From: Cyanophora paradoxa
Lineage: Eukaryota > Glaucocystophyceae > Cyanophorales > Cyanophoraceae
Assembly (NCBI GenBank): GCA_004431415.1
Contig: QPMI01000007.1
Coordinates: forward strand, 21,532-85,531
Reading direction: 5' to 3'
DNA length: 64,000 bases
Of this stretch, positions 44,951 through 57,033 are shown piece by piece. Both the position numbers and the translations under genes were made by a program. How positions within the stretch are numbered: the first letter of the stretch is position 1; each line of letters begins with the position of its first letter. The notes beneath the pieces are model-generated. The model was given only the letters and a program-made list of their open reading frames with translations. It was not told the DNA's origin and did no database searches.

Positions 44951-47900
44951 TCATGGCAGCAAGCCGAAGAAACCGCTGCGGGGAGCCAAAGGGGCAATTC
45001 TCTTCATATCCTCCACGAGCGCCTTCAGCTCATTCTTCACATCCTTGAGTTCGTCCTTTAGCTCCTGAATATTCTCCATCGCCTGACAATGGCCCCGTGG
45101 GTCATAATCAGCCCATGGCGTCGATGGCGATTCGGAGGAAGTTAGAAGCTCGCACCTTGATGCTCTGCTGATGGACAATCTCGTGGAGGATCTCGATGTT
45201 GCGCGGCACGTTCTCCTTCGTGTGCGGCACACGCTCCTGCGGCCACGCTCAGTGAGAAGGCGGCCGCGGAGGGGAATGTTGCTGAGAGACTCTGAGAGGG
45301 GACTCCGAGGGACCTTGAACTGGCCGGAGGGGACGGGGTCTGGCTTCATGCATTTGGTGGCCTCGTCGTACAAGACCGCGAGGCGACTTTCGCCTTTCGC
45401 AAACTTTGCCTTGAGCTCCGCCTCGCGCTGCTCCTGGAAGGCCTTGCACCACGACTCGCGAGTAGTCGCAACTTTAAGAACACTCTCCCTTTGAAGTGCG
45501 AAGATGACAAGAATCGCGATCAAGCTGAGAAGCGTAGCCACGAACAGAAGTGGTAAGGCAAGGGCTGCCGACACCACATTGACGACAGCGACGGCGAGGC
45601 GTGGTGCCGGGCTCAGGGGCAGCCACAGGAGATTCAGCGGTGGTGGGATGTAGCGGTCCATGCAGTGGTACCGCAAGACGATCTGTGTCCGGTTAATTTC
45701 CAACTGGAGCTTAGAGGGGGGATAGAAGCACGAGACAACCTTCGCGCGTCCGAGGGCATACACGTCCTGAGCGTTCTCGAAGATGGCCGTGAAAGAAAAG
45801 CTAGAACTTGGAAAATCAGAACGAAATGGCCAAACTTCGCAGAACTTGCCTGAAGAGACCAGTAAGGACGTTCAGGAGCAGAATAACCTGCAGAGGCGCC
45901 AATGTCAAACAGCTCCCATGGGCCACCATGGGCACATCCACTGTCAGGCAAAGAGCACCGTGATGATTTGATAGATTGAAAAGAAGGCGGAGCCTACAAA
46001 GTGATCGCGATTCAGAGACGTTCGAAATATTAATACAGCATGCTTATATTATAATTAGTTGAAACTGACCGACAATGGGGACACGGGTCCGCATCAAATC
46101 GTAGTCACTCTCGCCCAGAAAAGCAAAATAGAGCGAGCCGCTGGGGGCAGGGGCGCGGCTTGGCGAGAGGGCGTGCCGGCGGTCACTGAATATATATGGA
46201 CTGAGCGCACGCGGTTTCGAGAAGGGTGATGGGCGGCTCGGCATCGATAGTGGCGCGGTTGCGGAACGAAGCCGACCAGCCCCAGAGGGCAAAGAGGAAG
46301 GAGACGAAGACGAGCAGAAAGACGAGGAGCACCGAAAAAATATTCTTAAGCATCTGAGTCCGGTATTAAAGCGATGAAGGCAGGCGCATGCACGGGCGGC
46401 GGGGGCACACCCTGCCGAAGACGGCGAGCATTGGACCTGGCAAGATCCGAAAAGCTTAAGCCGACCGTGGATCGGACGCGGATCCGGAGATCGAACCTAG
46501 GGTGGGGCTAATGTATCCGAACTCCAGGATGCGAAGTAATGCCGGGATGAACACTGCAGGCATATGCATATACGTAATCGACCGAAGTCGGAAGGCCCGA
46601 GGGCTTGATTGAAATATCAATGCTGGCACGCACAGAGGGCAAGCAAGGGCAATGCGTTGTTGGCGAGGTGCACGTGTACGGGGTTCACCTGAACAGCAAT
46701 TGGAGAAGGCTGGAAAACAAAAAGACGTTTCTGAATACCTCAGCAACGATCCCGAGGGCGGTGACCGCGAGGGTGGTGAGGAAGAGGCCAAGATCGAATA
46801 GGTTGAAGACGTCTCCAAGGTACTCCCGTGCGCCCCGCCCTCTCATCTGGATCGGAGACGGTGTGATCTCAATTGCGAGGGAGAGCGGCACTGGGCATAG
46901 CTTGCAGCCGCGCCTCATAGAATTCTGAGAGGAGCATGCCCAAGCAGTGGATTGCGAGGAGAGCAAGGGGCGGGAGGCGGGACTGTCCAGCTGCAGACTC
47001 TCCAACCCAGCTCGATACGGCTGTCAGGCGGAAATTAATTAAAAAAGAGATCTTGACTCAACCCAACGAAGTAGGCGAGGGCACCGAGGGCGAGAAGGAG
47101 GAGGTAGATGAGGTACGTTACGAGGTCAGCGCCAAACCGGGCCGCCCAGTGGTTGAAGAGGTGCTTCTTGGCCTCCCACCAGAGATGTGGACGGCCCGTG
47201 GCATTATTTATTGCGAGGTATTCGGGCTTAACCTTGCAGTCACGAGCGCAATCGCTCAGAGAAGGGACGAGCGCAATCACTGCCGAGAAGAACGCCATCC
47301 CCATGTACATTGGAAGCTCCATCACCTGTGAGGCGAAATGAAAGGAGGAGATTTAACTGATCAAGAAGGCTGCTTCGAAAGCAAGGCAAGGTTTTGATCA
47401 AAATATTGCGCACCGCAGGGATACTCTCGTAAAGGCGCTGGCTGAAGCGCTGCACAAAGGGGTGGCCCTGCATGGGAGCGGCATCAGCGAAGCGGCTATT
47501 GCAACTAGGAGGAAGAGTCAAAGCTGCACACAAAAAAGGTGTGCAAGTCAAGCTTGGCAGCGATGTCGAAGACGTTCCCAACACCGGGCAAGCGACACAT
47601 CAGAGCCTGTGCAATGGTGGATCATCTGATGGAGTGGGCGTGGGGCTGGGGTTGTGCGGCTTAATTGGTTCGTTGTTGCGCACATTGACAGAGTCTTCCA
47701 CAGAGAACTTCTCTTCCACTTTCAAAATTGAAAGCACCTGCAATTTGCCGAAGGCCTGCTCCATGGCGTCCAGCACCTACACGCTACCGTTACAGACAGA
47801 CGGGAATTGTTTTCAAATGCAGTGCGTCCTCCGAAGAAGTTTCCGAACCTGGAAAGCCACGTCGACGGCCTCCGCACGGCGCTTGAGGAGGAGCGATGCC

Positions 47901-49165
47901 TGGTCGGGGCTTGCCCTCGCGGCCCCCTGCGGTGCCAGTTACAATTGAAGTGAAGCCTGAAGTGTCAAGGTCTGTTTGACGGACCTCAAACAGATGGGCG
48001 AGGTGGAGGGCGCAGTGAAGCTTGGCGGCGGGGAACTTGTCGACGATGGCGGCGGGGCTGCAGTCGGCTCCGAGGACTTTGACAGCTGCCTTGCAGACGC
48101 CATTCACGGCGGCCGGGGAAAATCCACCGTTTTTCTGCTTGAGAATGTAGTTGAAGAGGGCCTTGGAGTCAGCAGCCCTATCGAAGGCGGTCTTCCCGTC
48201 CTTGTCTTTCAGGTCCGATGCTGCCCCCTTCTCAAGGAGGAGAGCCATTATGCGCCAGCTCACTTCCGAATTCCACCTGCCAGCATAGTGAAGCGGCGTC
48301 CGCCCGTGCTCCTGCATGGCACGTCAGCTCACAGGCGGCGTGGCGGGGCGAAGAAAGCGGACGTCAACGGCGTCCACTGGCGCGCCACGGTCGAGCAGGA
48401 GGCGGGCGACCGCCTCGTGGCCGCCCTCCGCTGCTTGGTGGAGCGGCGTTTCCCCTGTATTCTGCAGAGAGTATCGGCTCGCAGGCGGCGCAGCGTGATG
48501 AGGGGAGAGGCACTTCAGCTGCGTCCACTCGCGCGCCGCGGTCGAGCAAGAGCCTGCAAAAGGGGGAGGTTAACGGGTGGATTACGAGGCACGTGCACGG
48601 GGCCTCCCGCACCTGACGATTTGCTCGTGCCCCTTGCTCGCGGCCGCGTGGATGGGATGCCAGCCCTTATCGTGCAGATCAAGATCGCATGGTAGCGTGG
48701 GGTCCGCGCCGCGCTCGAGCAGCAGCCGCGCGGCGGCCTCGTGGCCGTGCCAGCACGCGAGCCACAGCGCCGTGCAGTCCGCTTTCTTCTCGAAGGCTCC
48801 TTTCTCAATGATCGTCTTCCCCTTTGCGTCGACCTTCTGCCCGCCGTACGCGTCCAGCATCGTTCTGCCGAAAGAAGGCCGGCCGCGCGCGGTCAGCAGG
48901 GCGCGGCGGGCCGCCCTGGGCGGCGCCTTACCGGAGGGCGTCCGTGTCCCCATCCTCCGCCGCCTTAAACCACTTCGCGTTTGGCAAGTCCGCGTTGCTG
49001 CCATATGCATTAGACGCGGCGCCAGCGGGAGCCGGGGCCGGACGCGGGGCCACGGCCCCGGCGCCTTCGGCCGCCGCGTCGAAGGGGCTCTCTCCTGCGG
49101 CGAGGAGCGTCGCGCGGTCGTCGCCTGCAGCTGGCGCCGTGGTGCCTGCGCATGCGGTGGAGAAT
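44951..49165 (-). CDS. Ankyrin-repeat TRP-like cation channel
   Basis: The N-terminal half holds ankyrin repeats: KWFKAAEDGDTDALR|TMLDAYGG, CTALWLACWHGHEAAARLLLERGAD, GWHPIHAAASKGHEQIV|RLLLDRGARVD, TPLHQAAEGGHEAVARLLLDRGAPVD, EHGRTPLHYAG. A linker (GKLQVLSILKVEEKF) leads to hydrophobic segments near 47040-47330, 46690-46990 and 46290-46360 (LKNIFSVLLVFLLVFVSFLF). Near 46050-46150 is a pore-like stretch (SGSLYFAFLGESDYD). After the last helices come YALGRAKVVSCFYPP and RYIPPPLNLL, the TRP-box-like region common in TRP channels. The C-terminus is a coiled coil (ELKDELKDVKNELKALVEDM). The family conducts cations, often Ca2+, in response to physical or chemical stimuli. Exons in the membrane region are only partly resolved, and the 5' end is uncertain (first plausible exon near 49165). 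Confidence 0.75.
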
Positions 49166-50944
49166 TTCGAATCAGCGCCGCAACGTTAACGGGCGGGGCG
49201 GGCAAGGCGGACCGCGCGGGACGAAGGCGACCGGCGGCGGCGGAGTCTCGTCCAGTGCCTGGAACCGGTGTGCCCCTAGGCCTAGGCCTGCAGTGCGCGC
49301 GGCGGCGCGGCGCGCGCGCCGACCGGTCGGTCAGCTTCTTAACGGGCGATGCGATCGACCGCGATGGACAATAGTTTCGTGGTTCGTTTCGAATGCTGAC
49401 GGGCAACGAATCCGGCGGGCTGGACCGAGGCTGAACGCACCAGAGCGTGCGGAGCGAGCCTGGCCCGTTCCCGTGTGGCCAGACATCGATCGTGTCGATC
49501 AGACCGTCGGACGCGAAAGCTGTGGGTAACGCTCGAATTCGAAGAACTGCCGCGCCCGCAACCTGCGAACCCCAGCTCGCGATTGGCGTACCCTGACGAA
49601 ATTGGCTCTGTTTAAATTGGCATGCGCCATGCGCCGCCGCAGCTGCAGGGATCGGACTGCTGGGCGCACGTCAAGCATCCGCAGGGTCCACAGCCGCGCG
49701 CCTCGACCGCGTCCGAGTTCACTGACGCGCGACCGTCGGACCACGTGCACAGCGGCCATGGCCACAACGCGCGATCTAGATCTGCAGCTGGTGCGCCGCC
49801 GCCACGTCCCTCATCTCTCGCCTCACAGCCGCTGCAGCGCGCGTTTGGAGCACTTTGAGATCTAGATCTGACGCGCTCCGGAGGGCGGCAAGACGCGCGG
49901 ACGGGGCTGGAGTGCGCCCGCAGGCAGGCTCGGGCAGGCGCGGAGGCTGCGCGGGCCGCACCCTCCGGGCTCCGCCGCCGGGTCCTTCCTCTCTCGCCTC
50001 GTAGCCGCCGCAGCGCTTGTTGTGAGGCGCTCCGTATGGAGGCAGGACGAGCGGAATGGGCTGGAATCCGAGCCCGGGCAGGCGCGGAGGGCCGAAGGCC
50101 GCGCAGACTCCAACCCGGTGACCGACCCCGCGCGACCTAAGCGGACCCTTTCCTCGTCCCCGCCGCGTACGGGTGCGCTTCGGCCCGGCGCCGCCACCTT
50201 CGAGCCTGCTCCCCGCCCCTCTCACACCCGGCCAAACAGTATTTTCGATGTACCCCTCCGCCACGGTGCCGCCGAAGCCCCGCAAGCGCACCGCTGGAGT
50301 CCACTTGTCATTCCCGATCGAACGGTGTGTGGCACGCCGCCGGGGTGCGTCCGAAGTACCCGTACCCCCCCTACCCCTCCGGACCCGACCTTCGCCCCAG
50401 GACCCCGTTGGACTTTTGCCCGCCCCTCCCGAGCACGGCGGATCCGATGGTGCTCGCCGCGCCGCCCGTGCCCACGAGCCCGAAGCACTGGAACCGCGAC
50501 CGACCCTCTCAGCAGGTACCCCGGCGCCCCCCGGGGCCGGCCCCACGGCCGGAAGGCCCCTGCACTCGCCTCGGGCACTCTGTGAGCTATGGGCGCCCCG
50601 CACAGACCGCGGAAGAGGGGGCGGGGTCGCCGGCGCGCCGGGGCCGAGCCCGGAGAGGCCGGAGGCGCGCGCTGCGGGCGCCTCGGGCCCGCCCGACCGC
50701 AGACAAGGGCGAAAGGGGCGGCGAAAGTCGTCGGTTCGAGCCCGGGGCCCGCCCCCCCGCCCCCCGCGCCCCTCGCGGGCGCCCTCGCGCCCCTTCGCCC
50801 GCGCGCGCCACAGCGCGGTCCGGCGGGACCCAGGCCCGCCAATTGGCTCGGCGAGACGAGGCGGGGCGTGCGTGGGAAGTGCCCCGTCCCCGCGACGCGA
50901 GGCGCGCTGAGGCCGCTTGCGGGGGCGGGGCGGTGGCGCGGCCC
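49166..50944. other. Repeat-rich intergenic region
   Basis: Holds the second copy of the duplicated block and related tandem segments (49795-49965, 49980-50110). The stretch 50640-50944 is GC-rich and may include 5' exons of the downstream plus-strand gene; I cannot assign any. Confidence 0.45.
49795..50640. repeat. Duplicated block, copy B
   Basis: Counterpart of 42310-43100, about 7.6 kb away in the same orientation. The two copies flank the TRP channel gene. Most differences between them are single substitutions, with some indels (e.g. AAGGCACATCGCTGG versus CAAGCGCACCGCTGG). Confidence 0.7.
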
Positions 50945-51536
50945 ATGGCCAGCGGCAGCGCAGGCGCGCCCCCGTCGGTCGCCGCGTCGGTGCTGGTCTG
51001 GCCCGCCCCCGTGGCCCTCGAGTGGCTGCGCCGAAAGTGCTTCATCCCCGAGGCCTCCCCCGAGTCCGATGCCCCCACGCCCTTCCCGCGGCCCGCAGCG
51101 CCGGCCTGACCCCAGCGCGTCTCGCAGGCTGCAGTGCCTGCGACGGCTGGCGCTGACGGGGCGGGCACTGCTGATGCGGCCGGCGGAGGCGCTGCGGGGC
51201 CGGCTGCTGGAGAAGCGGCGGGAGCTGTACCCCGACGCCGGCCTCGAGCTCGTCGACGCCCTCGACGCGGTCCTGGACGCCCTCGACTACGAGGTGCGTG
51301 TCCGTGTCCGTGCGCGGGCGGTCTAATCGGCGTACCCCTCGGCTCAGCTGAGCGCTCGCTCGCCCTTCCTTCCGCGGGTGGAGCTCCTCGTCCAAGACGC
51401 CACGCGGCGGTGCGGGAGGCCCTCCCCTGGCCTATAATTAGCCCCCGTACACTCAGTGCTCTCGCCGAGTCGTACCCCCCGGTCCCTAGGCCTGAAGCTC
51501 ATCGTGGGCTCGCCGCGCTCATGATCAGGTGCGGGA
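50945..51536 (+). CDS. Unrecognised helical protein, partial exon chain
   Basis: Exons rejoin as MASGSAGAPPSVAASVLVWP...KCFIPEASPE|LQCLRRLALTGRALL, a leucine-rich helical stretch (LLEKRRELYPDAGLELVD), DALDYE|LSARSPFLPRVELLVQ and ATRR|PEAHRGLAALM. Donors are GTCCGA, GTGCGT and GTGCGG; two of the introns contain GTACCCC motifs, which supports the plus strand. I do not recognise the family. The 3' end is not determined: continuation toward 51800 runs into the converging anoctamin gene. Confidence 0.35.
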
Positions 51537-51829
51537 ACGACAACGCGGCGGCCGGGGAGATCCGGCGTCTCTTCGAGATGCGGTGGACGGCGACGCGGGC
51601 CGGCGGGTCTGGCGCCGGGAAAGGCGGCGAGAACGCGGCGGCTCCGAGGCTCGAGATGCATGTGCATACATATAAAACACGATGGAGGCCTCGGGAGCCT
51701 CCTGCCCGCGGCCCAAGCCCGCGGGAGTACTACGGTATAAGTATGATGATCAATTTCAATGCCGTCAAAGCTTTCTTGGGCAAGCATATATCGGCGTTGT
51801 GATCATATTCGATATATATGAGCTTACGT

Positions 51830-54800
51830 CTAGTAGCGGCCCTCCGGCTCGCCGAGGGTGGGCGAGGCGGCCGCCGGCCGCGAGTAGAGCGCCTGCGCCC
51901 TGCGCACGCGAGGGGGCGTCAGGGCCGGGCGCCCCCCAAAAAGGGAAGGCGGGCGGGGGGTACCGGGCGAGGGCGATGGCGGCGTCGGATCCCTCGCGCG
52001 GGGGCAGGGAGAAGCGCTCGATGCGCTGCGCGGCGCCGCTGATGGGCGCCGCCGCCGGCTTGCCGACGGTGCCGGCCTTGACGAGGTCGATGCGGGGCGG
52101 GGGCTTCGTCAGCTCCGCCCACTCCAGCATCTTCTCCTTCATCGCCACTGCCCGCGAACGAAGCCGTCGGCGACGGCGAGGCGGAGCGGAGCGTACCCCC
52201 CGTGGGGAGGAAATGGGAGAAGGGTACCGTCGCGGCGGACGTCGTCGTCGTGGTCGGGGATGAACGCGCGGAGGGCCCACTGCGCCGCGCGGCCGCCCGG
52301 CCCCCGTCAGCTCTGGGTTTTTTTTTGGGGGGGGGGACGGGGGAGGGGGGTACCTTGATGCCGAAGACGACGTGCTCGACAGCGACGAGGGTGAAGAGCT
52401 TCCAGAACTTGGGGTTCTTGGGTGGGGAGGGGGCGGGGCGTGAGGGGGGTACGGGTGCTGGGGAGGGGAGGGGGGTACCGGGATGCCGCGCTTGGTGAAA
52501 ACCTCGTCGACGGAGGTCGAGACGAAGCAGAGGATGAGCACTGCGGGGGCGGAGGGTGAGCGCGGGCGGGGCGATAAAGGACTAGCTAGCAACGTAGAGA
52601 TCGAGCACTAGGTTTCTTAAGCAGCGCTAGGTTTCTTAACTAGCTAGGTAGAGAGCGCGGCTCGGCTCGGCTCGGCGCGGGCGCAGGGGGCGGACCGTTT
52701 GTGACGATGGCGGCGTTGGACATGATGTCGAGGATGCCGAACCAGGGGCCGATGTCCTTGGCGCCCGAGACCCCGGGCCGCTTCTGGATGCGCATGAACT
52801 TGACTGCGTCCGTCCGCAGCTCCACGATGTTGTTCAGCAGGGCGAGGACGGCCGCGAGGGGGAAGCCCGAGGCGAACAGCGTCACGTAGCCGAATCTTAA
52901 GGAAGGGGTGGGGAGAAGGGGGGGGGGGGGGGGTAGAGTGAGAGGAGGTTCGGCGGGCGGGGGGGGGGGGGGGGGGGGGGAGGGAGGAGGGGGCACTGGA
53001 TGATCATCTCGTTGTAGTCGGCGAAGAGGCCGTCGTAGTCGGGCACTGCCGGGGGGGTTCAGTTCAGGGGGGTAGAGGAGGAAAGGGAGAGGGGCGGGAA
53101 AGCACTGTTCGACTGGCGCTCGATCTGAGTGAGCTGCGAAGGAGAGCCGGTAAGTTATAGGGGGTAAAAGAGCAGGGGGAGGGGGGTACGTGCGCACGTC
53201 CGCGTCGGCGAAGGTGCGCTCCTTGGTGACCTTGCGCTTGCCGTTCTCGCGCCAGAGCGGGAGCAGGCTCTTGACGAAGGGGAGGGCGAGCTCGATGGAG
53301 TTGCCGACGAAGATCTGGACGACGAAGACGGAGGCGAGCTGCTTGTTCAGCTCGAACATGCAGTTGGGGGGCGCCATGCCGTCGCCCACGACGGGCAGGC
53401 ACTGCTGCGGCTTCCCCCCGAAGATCGACGGGCCGAAGTTCTTGACAAAGGCCTGCGAAGGGGGGGCGGAGGGAGGGGGGAGGGAGGGCGGGCGCCCCGT
53501 GCGTGAGCGGGCGGGCGGGCGGGCGAGCGGGCGGGCATCAGAGAGAGGGCGAGAGAAGCCCCGCGCACGATGTAGTAGTAGGCGATGTACTGCAGGAGGA
53601 GGGGTAGCAGGTCAGCGCGGGGCACTTTTTTGGGGGGGGGGGAGAGGGCAGGGGTACGCGCGTTGTTGACGAACTGGAAGAGGAAGACCTTGGAGATGAG
53701 CGAGGACTCGTACTTGGACTGCCACACGTGGTCCTCCCGGTCCGTGATGTACTTCGCAACCTGGCCGACCCGGGTTCGACTCCGCGCGGGGGCAAAACGA
53801 CACGGGATCGATCCCCCCGCGGTGAACTTCGCACCCTGTAGTAAACGAAGTCGAGGACCTTGATCGTGATCGCGCTGGGGGTACAGGATAAGGTGGAGTC
53901 GGGGGAAGGGGGTACGGCAGGAAAAGCGGACAAGGAGGGACCGCCGATGTAGGAGGCCCACTGGGGGCCCTTGTTGAAGTAGAGCCACTCGCGGAGGGCG
54001 AGCAGCGTCATCGCAGCCGCCAGCACGATCTGTAGGGGGGGATAAGGGTGAGGGGGGGTACAGGAAGAGGGGGCGGGGGTGGGGGGTACGGCGCACGACG
54101 ACGGCGGTGGTGATGGCACCGTACCCCACGAGGTACCACTTGCGGAGGAAGTGGTACCGGTGTCCCAGGTCCTTGAACTCGGCCTTGTACACCCAGTCTG
54201 CGGGGGGTACGGCATCAGGCTCTATTAAAAGGGGTTGGGGAGGGGTGGTAGAGGAAGGGGTCGGGATCCGAGACGGGGTTACCGCACCGAAGTGCTTGGC
54301 GTACTTCTTCTTGATGACGGTGTACTCCTTGCGGAGGGGTACCGAGACCCACTCCTCTTCCTTGGTCCAGAAGCCCTCGGTGAGATGGCCCTTGAACTCG
54401 GGCCGCTCGATCTCGGCCTGGGTACGCGCTCGGCCCGTGAGGCAGGGTACGGGAGAGACCCCCGGCGCCGTCTCGGGCGGGGACTGCGTTCGCACCTGCT
54501 CGGTCTGCTCCCAGCGGTGCGCCAGCATGTTCTGGTTCCGCTTCCACCACTCGAGGAAGACGGAGACCGAAATCGCCAGGAAGATGCAGTAGAACGGCAT
54601 CACGTACCCTGGAGGGGGGGATCAGGGCTGGGGGGATGATCTACGGGGGGAGGGCGGGCGGGCGGGCCGGGCACCGTCGTAGGTGTTGTAGGCGCGGACC
54701 TCGGTAAGCCCCGTGGCGGGGTTCACGACGAGATAGTCGTCCCTGTCCTGTTGTTGTTGCACGACGGGCCTCAGCCGCGCGCCTTCTTCTCCCTCCTGGC

Positions 54801-56542
54801 AAGAGCGGAGGGGGAGCGGACCGTGGCCTGGGCGACGAAGACCCCGGCGCCGACCAGCGCGGAGAAGACGAGCCAGACTGCAAGAGAAGAAAGAGCAAGT
54901 AAGAAGGGAAAGGAAGCGGGACAAGAGGAGGAGAGAAGAGGGGGCGGGCGGGGCGCACGGGTGTAGACCTCGAGGAAGCCGAAGTACATCGCGATCGACT
55001 CGCCTGCGCGGCAGGGGGCCTCTCTGTTAGTAGATGTGCGTCTTAGAGTACCCCCCTCGAGCTCGTTCTCCGCACCGAAGTAGTCCCGGATCATGTCCAG
55101 GCGCTCGAAGGCAGGCTTGTAGAGCTCCTTCTCCGCGCGCCCTTGCGCGTCGTACACCACGCGCTCCTTCTTGTACCCCAACCACTGCCGCCCGGGGTCG
55201 GCCAGGGAGGGGTAGGGGGGAAGGGAGACGGGGGTACCTGGAAGAACTTGAAGGGGTCGCGGGATTTGATCCAGCGGTTCTCGAGGACGACGCGCTCCTG
55301 CTCGTCGTGGAGGGGGAAGAACTCCTTCACGTACCCCTCCTCCTGCGCGGCCGGGCGGTGAGCAGCCTGTCGAGGCGGGACCGAAAAAGGAAAGGAAAGA
55401 AAGAGAGCGCACCCGCGACTCGCCAAGGGAGAGGCCGGCGCCGCCGCGTTGCCTGTCAGATGGAATGAGAACAGTGGCGCGAGACGAGCGGATTCGAACG
55501 GCACGAGAGGCCGCACGGGTGCTGCGAGATGAGGGTCTGGAGCTGCGGGGGCGTGAGCGACGGTGGGGCGGGGCGGGGCGGGGCTCCGGCGCGCCATGTG
55601 AATGCGCTCGCGCGAGTTGAAGAAGGCCTGGCCCTCCTGCGGGTCGGCGAAGAGGTGCGCGTGGTTCCGGTTGAACCTGCGCGGCACGCGGCCGGTCAGC
55701 CGCGGGCCTCCGGCGCTGAATGCGGCCGGTCCCGAGCGCACTCCATCTCCTCCATGCCGTCGATCTTGTGGCGGAGCTTCTTCTTGATCTTGAGAACCTG
55801 CGGCGGCGTCGAGTCGCAGATGCAAGAAAGGAGACGGCGCTCGGACCTCGGCGTAGGTCTGGAAAAAGGCCTCGTCGCCGCCGACGAGGAGGAAGTGCTC
55901 CGGGTTCGTGTGAAACCGGCTCTCCTGCTCGTCCAGCATGATGCCCTTGATCTGTGCGCGCGCGGCGGTCGGCGCGCGGGGCTGCAACGGCGGCGGCCGG
56001 GCGGCGACGGGGCGGCGGCAGCGGCGGTCCGGCGGTCCTGTGGCGCGTAGCGCACCTTGCGAAGGCTCTGCTTGATGCTTTCAAAGACCTGCTGGTGCGC
56101 CAGCCCTTGTTTCTTGTTCGACTTGAGCATGTCGCGGTCAAACACAATGACATAGTCAAACCAGGGGCCCTTCGCTGCGCCTGCGAGCAAGCGTTTAGTT
56201 CGTGTGCTTAGCTTTCAAACGTCGTCCCCGGTCGGACGCACCGGTGGCGGCACCGACCGCGGGAAGGTTATCGAACTGCTCGGCGGGAAGCTCGACTTGC
56301 ACAACCTCGGGCTCATTGTCATCCACGAATGTAAGACCATGACCGGCGGCCAGTCCGCCGCCGGTACGTGCGGCGCCGACGCCGGCAGGACGACTGTGCG
56401 ACGTTAGGAAGGCCGCACGGCTAAGGCCGTCGCAAGATGGTGACAGCGAACCCAATACTGCTTTGAGACGATTCGACGTCCTGCTCCTCGAAGCGCGTGT
56501 ATGCGATGCCGCCCCCGAGCTCCGTCGCTCCGCGGGAGCCAC
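51830..56542 (-). CDS. Anoctamin (TMEM16) family channel/scramblase
   Basis: Many short exons with GTACCCCCC-bearing introns. The N-terminal cytosolic domain includes FDYVIVFDRDMLKSNKKQG, GIMLDEQESRFH, HLFADPQEGQAFFN and a DYFGAENELEGG|ESIAMYFGFLEVYT lead into the first helix. Then FLAISVSVFLEWWKRNQN, RPEFKGHLTEGF, YVIK-like segments, YIAYYYIVRGA and APPNCMFELNKQLASVFVVQIFVGN. DYDGLFADYNEMIIQ precedes the diagnostic FGYVTLFASGFPLAAVLALLNNIVELRTDAVKF...RP...AKDIGPWFGILD. The C-terminal part has KFWKLFTLVAVEHVVFGIK and ends LGEPEGRY at 51830. Glu/Asp of ELRTDA and DYNEM match the conserved helix 6-8 acidic positions that bind Ca2+ in the family. Function would be a Ca2+-activated ion channel or lipid scramblase. 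The start at 56542 is the longest in-frame Met. Confidence 0.88.
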
Positions 56543-57033
56543 GCCTGCGGCGCTAGGCGTTGGCTAGACGCTCCAGCGCATGCGCCAGCGTTCCTGCTCA
56601 CCCCTGAAGGGCCTTCCGGCTCGCCATGCCGCCTGCCTCAGGCTAGATGCACGCTCGGTACCCTCGACCTTCGGTTAGGCTGCTGGACCGGTACGTGAAG
56701 TTTCGCGTGCCGGTCACCGCAGCTGCAGCCTGCAGCCGGTGAGCCTCGAAGAGCGAAGCGTTTGCGATCGATATATCGCTAGCGCTGCGCGCTCGGCCGG
56801 CCGACTGGCGGACCCCCGGATCAAATTCGACGTCGACGTCGACGTCATGCCTCTGTGAGGGCTCCGAGCTAGGCTCGCTCGGCATGCAGGCTTGAAAAAC
56901 CCCAAGCCCGGCGCCACGCGGCAGGCTCCGGCAGGTCTAGCTCGCGCGTCACGCACCCAGACGGCTCAAGCTTCCAGCCACACGCCGGCCGCGGCTTTCT
57001 CGCTTTCGAATTCATAGAAGCTAGCTATAGGGC
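56543..57033. other. Intergenic, same-strand spacer
   Basis: No exon seen. Contains palindromic words (GCTGCAGCCTGCAGC near 56720; GACGTCGACGTCGACGTC near 56830). It should hold the anoctamin promoter and the downstream part of the next gene's 3' UTR. Confidence 0.45.

Noticed and set aside
53755-53830. tRNA-like T-loop word GGGTTCGACTCC
   Set aside because: I could not fold an acceptor stem, D-arm or anticodon arm around it, and it lies in an anoctamin intron.
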